DNA from: Caldilineaceae bacterium
GTDB taxonomy: Bacteria > Chloroflexota > Anaerolineae > Caldilineales > Caldilineaceae
DNA: 64,000 nt
NCBI GenBank assembly: GCA_019637645.1
Contig: JAHBVH010000012.1
Span: forward strand, 66,398 to 130,397
Direction of reading: 5' to 3'
The notes beneath the pieces were generated by a model. That model saw only the letters and a list, made by a program, of their open reading frames with translations. It searched no databases and had not been told where the DNA came from. This document shows positions 60,608 to 64,000 of the stretch, piece after piece (position 1 is the first letter of the stretch; every line of letters starts with the position of its first letter). The position numbers and the translations under genes were made by a program.

Positions 60608-63052
60608 TTAGACCTCGCAACTGTCGGCAAATTTTTCAAATAGCCAGTCATCGTCATAGCGACGACGGGCGGCAAAGTCCGTGCGTTTCTGCCAGACATC
60701 GCTCGCCACGGCATAGGCCATCGCTTGGGCAAAGTTGCTATGGCTCTTTAAGGCCGCCACCACCCGGGCCAGCCGCGCCTGACTAAAATGCAACAGGGCA
60801 ACTCGCAATAGGTTGTGCGTAACAGCTCCCCATTCCACTTTGTAAGGATTAGCCTTCCGAAAGTAGTGAAGGACCGTCACCGCGGGTGCAACCCAGACTT
60901 CATAGCCCAGGAGCCAGTAGCGTACACAGATCTCCAAATCTTCTGAACCCCATTGGGGCATCCCAGCATCAAACGCGCCAGCTTGCTCTAGGGTGGTGCG
61001 GCGCATGGCCATAAACCCACCCCCTAGCGTTGGCACGGGATAGGGGTCTTGGCCCTTCCAGGGCAACCACTCCACCCGCAAGCGTGCTTCGGCAATACGT
61101 TGACCACAAGCCGCCGGGTGTTGCGGTTTGCCCATGACACCAATGGCAGGCCCCACGATCCCAACCGCGGGCCGTTGCAGAAGGCTGACCAGCGGCTGCC
61201 ACCAGTTTTGGGGTAGATCAATGTGGGCATCGGCAAAGACGACAATTTCGCCTTGGGCCGCTGCCAACCCGCGGTTACGCGCACCAGCGACGCCTAACAA
61301 CTCGGCACTTTGGATGAGCTGCACCTGTTCGTACGCGCCCGCAGCCAGAAAGTCGGCACTGCCATCGGTCGAGCCATTATCCACAACAATGATTTCGCTA
61401 TTCGCTGGCAGCGTTGCGACAAATTGATCAACCGTACGCTTCAGCAAGACCGATTCATTGGCGGCAGGGAGGATGACACTGATCGTGCGTGGATAGCCAC
61501 ACCGGGCAAAGTATAGCTCTGCGGCACCAGGCATGGCTGGGGGCGGCGTAATGACATAATAGGGAGGCGGGAAGGGAATCTCCGCTTCTGGCGTCGCCGC
61601 CTTTGCTTGTATCGCCTCCTTGTCACGGCCGTTGGCTGTTGCCACGAGGTAGCTTTGCACAAGCGCGCTATAATCGCTTTTCCAATGTGGCTTTAGCTGG
61701 ATCACCCCTTGTGGCACTTGCCCCTGAGCCGCCCGCTCTTGGACATAGGCCACCACTTTTTGCTCTGTGCGCTCCCCTTCCCCCATGGCACTCAAGTGAT
61801 AGGATGCAGTGCCTTGCCAGCGGTAGAGATAGTAAATATCCGCGGGCTGGATTGGATCGACCCGGATCGCGCCCGGAGCTGTCGCGGAGCAGAGCTGCTC
61901 AAATTCAACATCATAGCGTTGCCCCAGATGGGGATAGCCATGAACCTGGGTGAACAAGGAGCGCCGCCAGCCACTGCCGCCATGAAAGAGATTTTGCTCG
62001 GGGCCACTTAGCGTACCATTATTCCAAAACCAAGCTTTGTCAGCTTTCCAGAAGGCAATGCCTGGCGCAAACTGGGCCACCGAATAGGAAAGGCGGTGGG
62101 GAAGATAGATATCATCGTCATGCCAGACAAAGAGCAGATCATGGGAGGCCAAGGCAACCGCGGCTTTATACTTTTCCCCAATCGAGTGGAATCGTCGGGA
62201 GAAATTGATGATGCGCACCTCAGGATGATCCAATTGGAGCGTTTGCTCCGCATAATCGTTGAGGACAATCAGCTCTTTGGACCCTGGATAATCCTGTTGC
62301 AAAAAGGCGTAGATGGCTTCTTCCAAAAGCGCCACACGGCCATAGGTTGGACAGATACAGCTTACCGGTGGTGGACTGTCGAGCCGCGCCCGCCAGGGTT
62401 GGCGTGGCGTGGCTGTGCTACGCGCCTTATCCACTCGTGTTGTTGGCTGAGGCGCAGCGGTAGGCTCGGGCAGCGGCGTTGGCACTGCCCCCAACCGTTC
62501 CCAGAGCGCCTGAAGCGCAACCGGATCATCGATCAGCTCCTGCAAGTTTTCTTCATAGCGTGCGACCTCGGTCAGCGGGGGGACCACCTGGAGTTGGACA
62601 GGCGGCCAGCTTGGCTTAGGCCAGAGCAACAAGGTGGCAAAGGGCTCACCAGCCGCAAAGCGAATTGTTTGGTGTGGACGCGTGAACTGCCACTGAAACG
62701 ATACGGTATAGGGCAGGAGTGACGTATCTATGGATTGGTCGAGCGGATAGATCCCCTCCTTGGGCGGGGTAAGTGGCCCACGCGCCCAAAGGATATGGGC
62801 AGGGTCGCTTTGAAATTGGTAGCCTGAATAAAAGGTGAGAATCCCCGCGCCAAGCACACTTGCCACAAAAGGGAACAAAGGAGGCTCCTCTGTCACCAGC
62901 CGGATGGTAATATCGGTAGGAGCCGAACCGCCATTCCAGGTCGCTTCCAAAGCAAGGGGGCAGCGTAGCATCCAGCCTTGGCTGCCAGTGGGCAGTGAGC
63001 TAGGCTCTATAGCAACTGCCTGATTGTGCAGTTGGTACCCGATTATGTGCAT
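60608..63052 (-). CDS. DUF6065-like domain plus two glycosyltransferase domains
   Basis: 814 residues. About 1-165 matches the DUF6065 pattern (GAGILTFYSGYQFQ, WARGPLTPPKEGIYPLDQSI, TVSFQWQFTRPHQTIRFAAG). A linker follows, then GT-2 domain one at about 225-460 (VSCICPTYGRVALLEEAIYA, FVWHDDDIYLPHRL), paralogous to the next gene. Domain two at about 520-790: ISVILPAANESVLLKRTV, VVDNGSTDGSADFL, FADAHIDLPQNWW (DxH metal site), GGGFMAMRRTTLEQAGAFD, and WGSEDLEICVRYWLLGYEVW, the W-G-x-E-x-x-E pattern typical of polypeptide GalNAc-transferases. It heads the minus-strand operon with GT2, PqqD-domain protein and sulfotransferase. Confidence 0.92.
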   Translation of the reverse strand: MHIIGYQLHNQAVAIEPSSLPTGSQGWMLRCPLALEATWNGGSAPTDITIRLVTEEPPLFPFVASVLGAGILTFYSGYQFQSDPAHILWARGPLTPPKEGIYPLDQSIDTSLLPYTVSFQWQFTRPHQTIRFAAGEPFATLLLWPKPSWPPVQLQVVPPLTEVARYEENLQELIDDPVALQALWERLGAVPTPLPEPTAAPQPTTRVDKARSTATPRQPWRARLDSPPPVSCICPTYGRVALLEEAIYAFLQQDYPGSKELIVLNDYAEQTLQLDHPEVRIINFSRRFHSIGEKYKAAVALASHDLLFVWHDDDIYLPHRLSYSVAQFAPGIAFWKADKAWFWNNGTLSGPEQNLFHGGSGWRRSLFTQVHGYPHLGQRYDVEFEQLCSATAPGAIRVDPIQPADIYYLYRWQGTASYHLSAMGEGERTEQKVVAYVQERAAQGQVPQGVIQLKPHWKSDYSALVQSYLVATANGRDKEAIQAKAATPEAEIPFPPPYYVITPPPAMPGAAELYFARCGYPRTISVILPAANESVLLKRTVDQFVATLPANSEIIVVDNGSTDGSADFLAAGAYEQVQLIQSAELLGVAGARNRGLAAAQGEIVVFADAHIDLPQNWWQPLVSLLQRPAVGIVGPAIGVMGKPQHPAACGQRIAEARLRVEWLPWKGQDPYPVPTLGGGFMAMRRTTLEQAGAFDAGMPQWGSEDLEICVRYWLLGYEVWVAPAVTVLHYFRKANPYKVEWGAVTHNLLRVALLHFSQARLARVVAALKSHSNFAQAMAYAVASDVWQKRTDFAARRRYDDDWLFEKFADSCEV

Positions 63053-63264
63053 GATGATTGCCTTACTCTTTGGCCAATGTAGGTAATAAAGATATCATAC
63101 CGGATCAAGCAGGCGCGTACATGGTCCAAGGAGGAGCAAAAGGGAGTATTTTAAGGAAAGCACAAAGGAAAGCTTACTGCATTGTATAGAACTTCCGCAC
63201 CGAGGTTAGCAGACGATTGATTCAATTCTTTGTTTTTACTATGAACAAGCAGGCATGTCGCCCC

Positions 63265-63302
63265 AGCGCTGACAGGTTTTGAAAGATCTTTCAGCGCTTT
63301 TT
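63265..63302. terminator. Stem-loop with T-run
   Basis: AGCGCTGA (63265-63272) pairs with TCAGCGCT (63291-63298), followed by TTTTT on the plus strand; inner AAAGATCTTT is also palindromic. Related to the ACCTGACAGGTTTT family. It lies downstream of the LuxR-type gene (minus). The remaining 63053-63264 holds no gene. Confidence 0.5.
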
Positions 63303-63344
63303 GCCAAACCGCTCGAGGCGCCCCCACCCTGGCTCGCCGAGCGG

Positions 63345-64000
63345 TTATCTCGATTCCTGCGGCACCACCAGGATGCCCAGCGCCCTGGCACGCGCAACAG
63401 CCTGTTGGCGACTTTTGACAGCTAGCTTTTGATAGAGGTGAACGGTGTGCTTTTTTACCGTGAGGGGCGAGATATGGAGCGTGCGCGCGATCAGCTTATT
63501 GGATAGCCCTTGCGCCAAATGAAGGAGAATCTCGCTCTCGCGTTCCGTCAACGGCTCAATAAGATGGGCCTGAGCGGCACGACGAACCTGCTGAGCTGGA
63601 TCGGTGGTATCGGTGCTGGGAGGAAACGCGGCCAATAGCTGACCGATCATGAGCGTTTCCACGCCGCGCACGGCTAACTGATAGAGAAGGTTTGCCAAGG
63701 GCGGGCCTAAGTCGACAAAAGTACGGCTAAAGCACCCCGACTTAGCCAGGAGGAGAGCTCCTTGGAGAATCCGCAGCGCCGTCTCGGTCTCGCCTTGGCT
63801 TGCTTCACAGAGCGCTTGCACAGCCAAGATTTCAATTAGCCGCATGGTGTTATGGGTCGCCTCGGCCACCTGACGAAGCTGCCCCAATGCCGCGCGCGCC
63901 TCGACCACCATAGCTGGCAGGCCCGCGGCCAAGAAAATTTTGGTGCGCGTGAGTGGGGGCAAATCCAAGGTAACCATCACCTCTGGCACAGGCGGATGGA
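63345..64000 (-). CDS. LuxR-family (MalT/STAND-type) transcriptional regulator, C-terminal part (cut by window edge)
   Basis: About 218 residues visible, open to base 64000 on the minus strand (no stop upstream), so the gene continues. The TPR-like helical part (AVQALCEASQGETETALRIL, RTFVDLGPPLANLLYQLAVR) is followed by the C-terminal LuxR HTH: PLTERESEILLHLAQGLSNK, LIARTLHISPLTVKKHTVHL, then YQKLAVKSRQQAVARAR. It is the end of a MalT-like protein that activates operons in response to an inducer; the ATPase half lies outside the window. Confidence 0.9.
   Translation of the reverse strand, partial: HPPVPEVMVTLDLPPLTRTKIFLAAGLPAMVVEARAALGQLRQVAEATHNTMRLIEILAVQALCEASQGETETALRILQGALLLAKSGCFSRTFVDLGPPLANLLYQLAVRGVETLMIGQLLAAFPPSTDTTDPAQQVRRAAQAHLIEPLTERESEILLHLAQGLSNKLIARTLHISPLTVKKHTVHLYQKLAVKSRQQAVARARALGILVVPQESR

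Noticed and set aside
1..64000. tRNA, rRNA, insertion sequences, prophage or conjugation genes
   Set aside because: No cloverleaf, rRNA, transposase, integrase or tail/capsid gene recognised anywhere in the window.

Overview
This window most likely comes from a member of the Chloroflexota. The evidence is indirect. It contains several very large STAND/TPR/CHAT-type signalling proteins. Two secreted proteins end in an -IFLPxxxx tail, as many Chloroflexota exported proteins do. Lipoprotein/Tat-type solute-binding proteins, sigma70-like promoters and good Shine-Dalgarno sites are present, and intergenic palindromic repeats (for example ACCTGACAGGTTTT and GTTGGCTCTGTGG types) are abundant. No 16S rRNA, tRNA or phylogenetic marker with a decisive motif was seen, so the assignment is inference.

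Layout. 1-3650: an ABC exporter cut by the window edge, a candidate structured RNA with its own promoter and terminator (about 848-1133, minus), a ClC chloride/proton antiporter and a DJ-1-like protein. 3965-13036: an accessory signalling/conflict island with an HTH-STAND ATPase, a TPR protein, a P-loop ATPase fused to an OmpR-type winged helix, and an effector-associated-domain/kinase-like/CHAT-protease protein. Two copies of a tiny secreted-peptide gene (one intact, one frameshifted) are interleaved with these. Four phased direct repeats precede the winged-helix gene. This is the best candidate for an undescribed system. 13273-27435: a catabolic region with a phytanoyl-CoA-dioxygenase-like protein, two medium-chain dehydrogenases, two complete carbohydrate-type ABC importers (binding protein plus two permeases each, neither with its own ATPase), an SDR, an aldo-keto reductase and a Tat/lipoprotein cyclase-family hydrolase. 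27831-37066: mostly housekeeping genes (M42 peptidase, superoxide dismutase, methyltransferase, metallophosphoesterase, transketolase, holA, recF).

37121-40309 is an SF1 helicase with a possible RelE/ParE-like N-terminus and a long helical tail. 40640-46919 holds a secreted protein, an ATP-grasp/esterase pair, a subtilase with a carbohydrate-binding-like C-terminus, and a response-regulator/histidine-kinase hybrid. 47264-48214 is a heme A synthase homologue. 48294-54830 encodes a fibronectin-III surface protein translationally coupled to a receiver-CACHE-HAMP-adenylate cyclase, two small membrane proteins and mnmA. 55157-57704 has a methyltransferase and a sugar isomerase/oxidoreductase pair. 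57889-63052 is a minus-strand cluster of two glycosyltransferases (one with a DUF6065-like N-terminus and a GalNAc-transferase-like second GT domain), a PqqD/RRE-like domain protein with a mucin-like TTTTTTEAP stalk, and a sulfotransferase. It may be a protein glycosylation/sulfation locus. The window ends in a LuxR/MalT-type regulator cut by the edge.

Functional links: the two importers and the surrounding oxidoreductases probably take up and oxidise carbohydrate-like compounds. The 4-13 kb island looks like a sensor/effector set in which secreted peptides, TPR and STAND proteins could control DNA binding and a caspase-like protease. No insertion sequence, CRISPR array, tRNA or rRNA was found.
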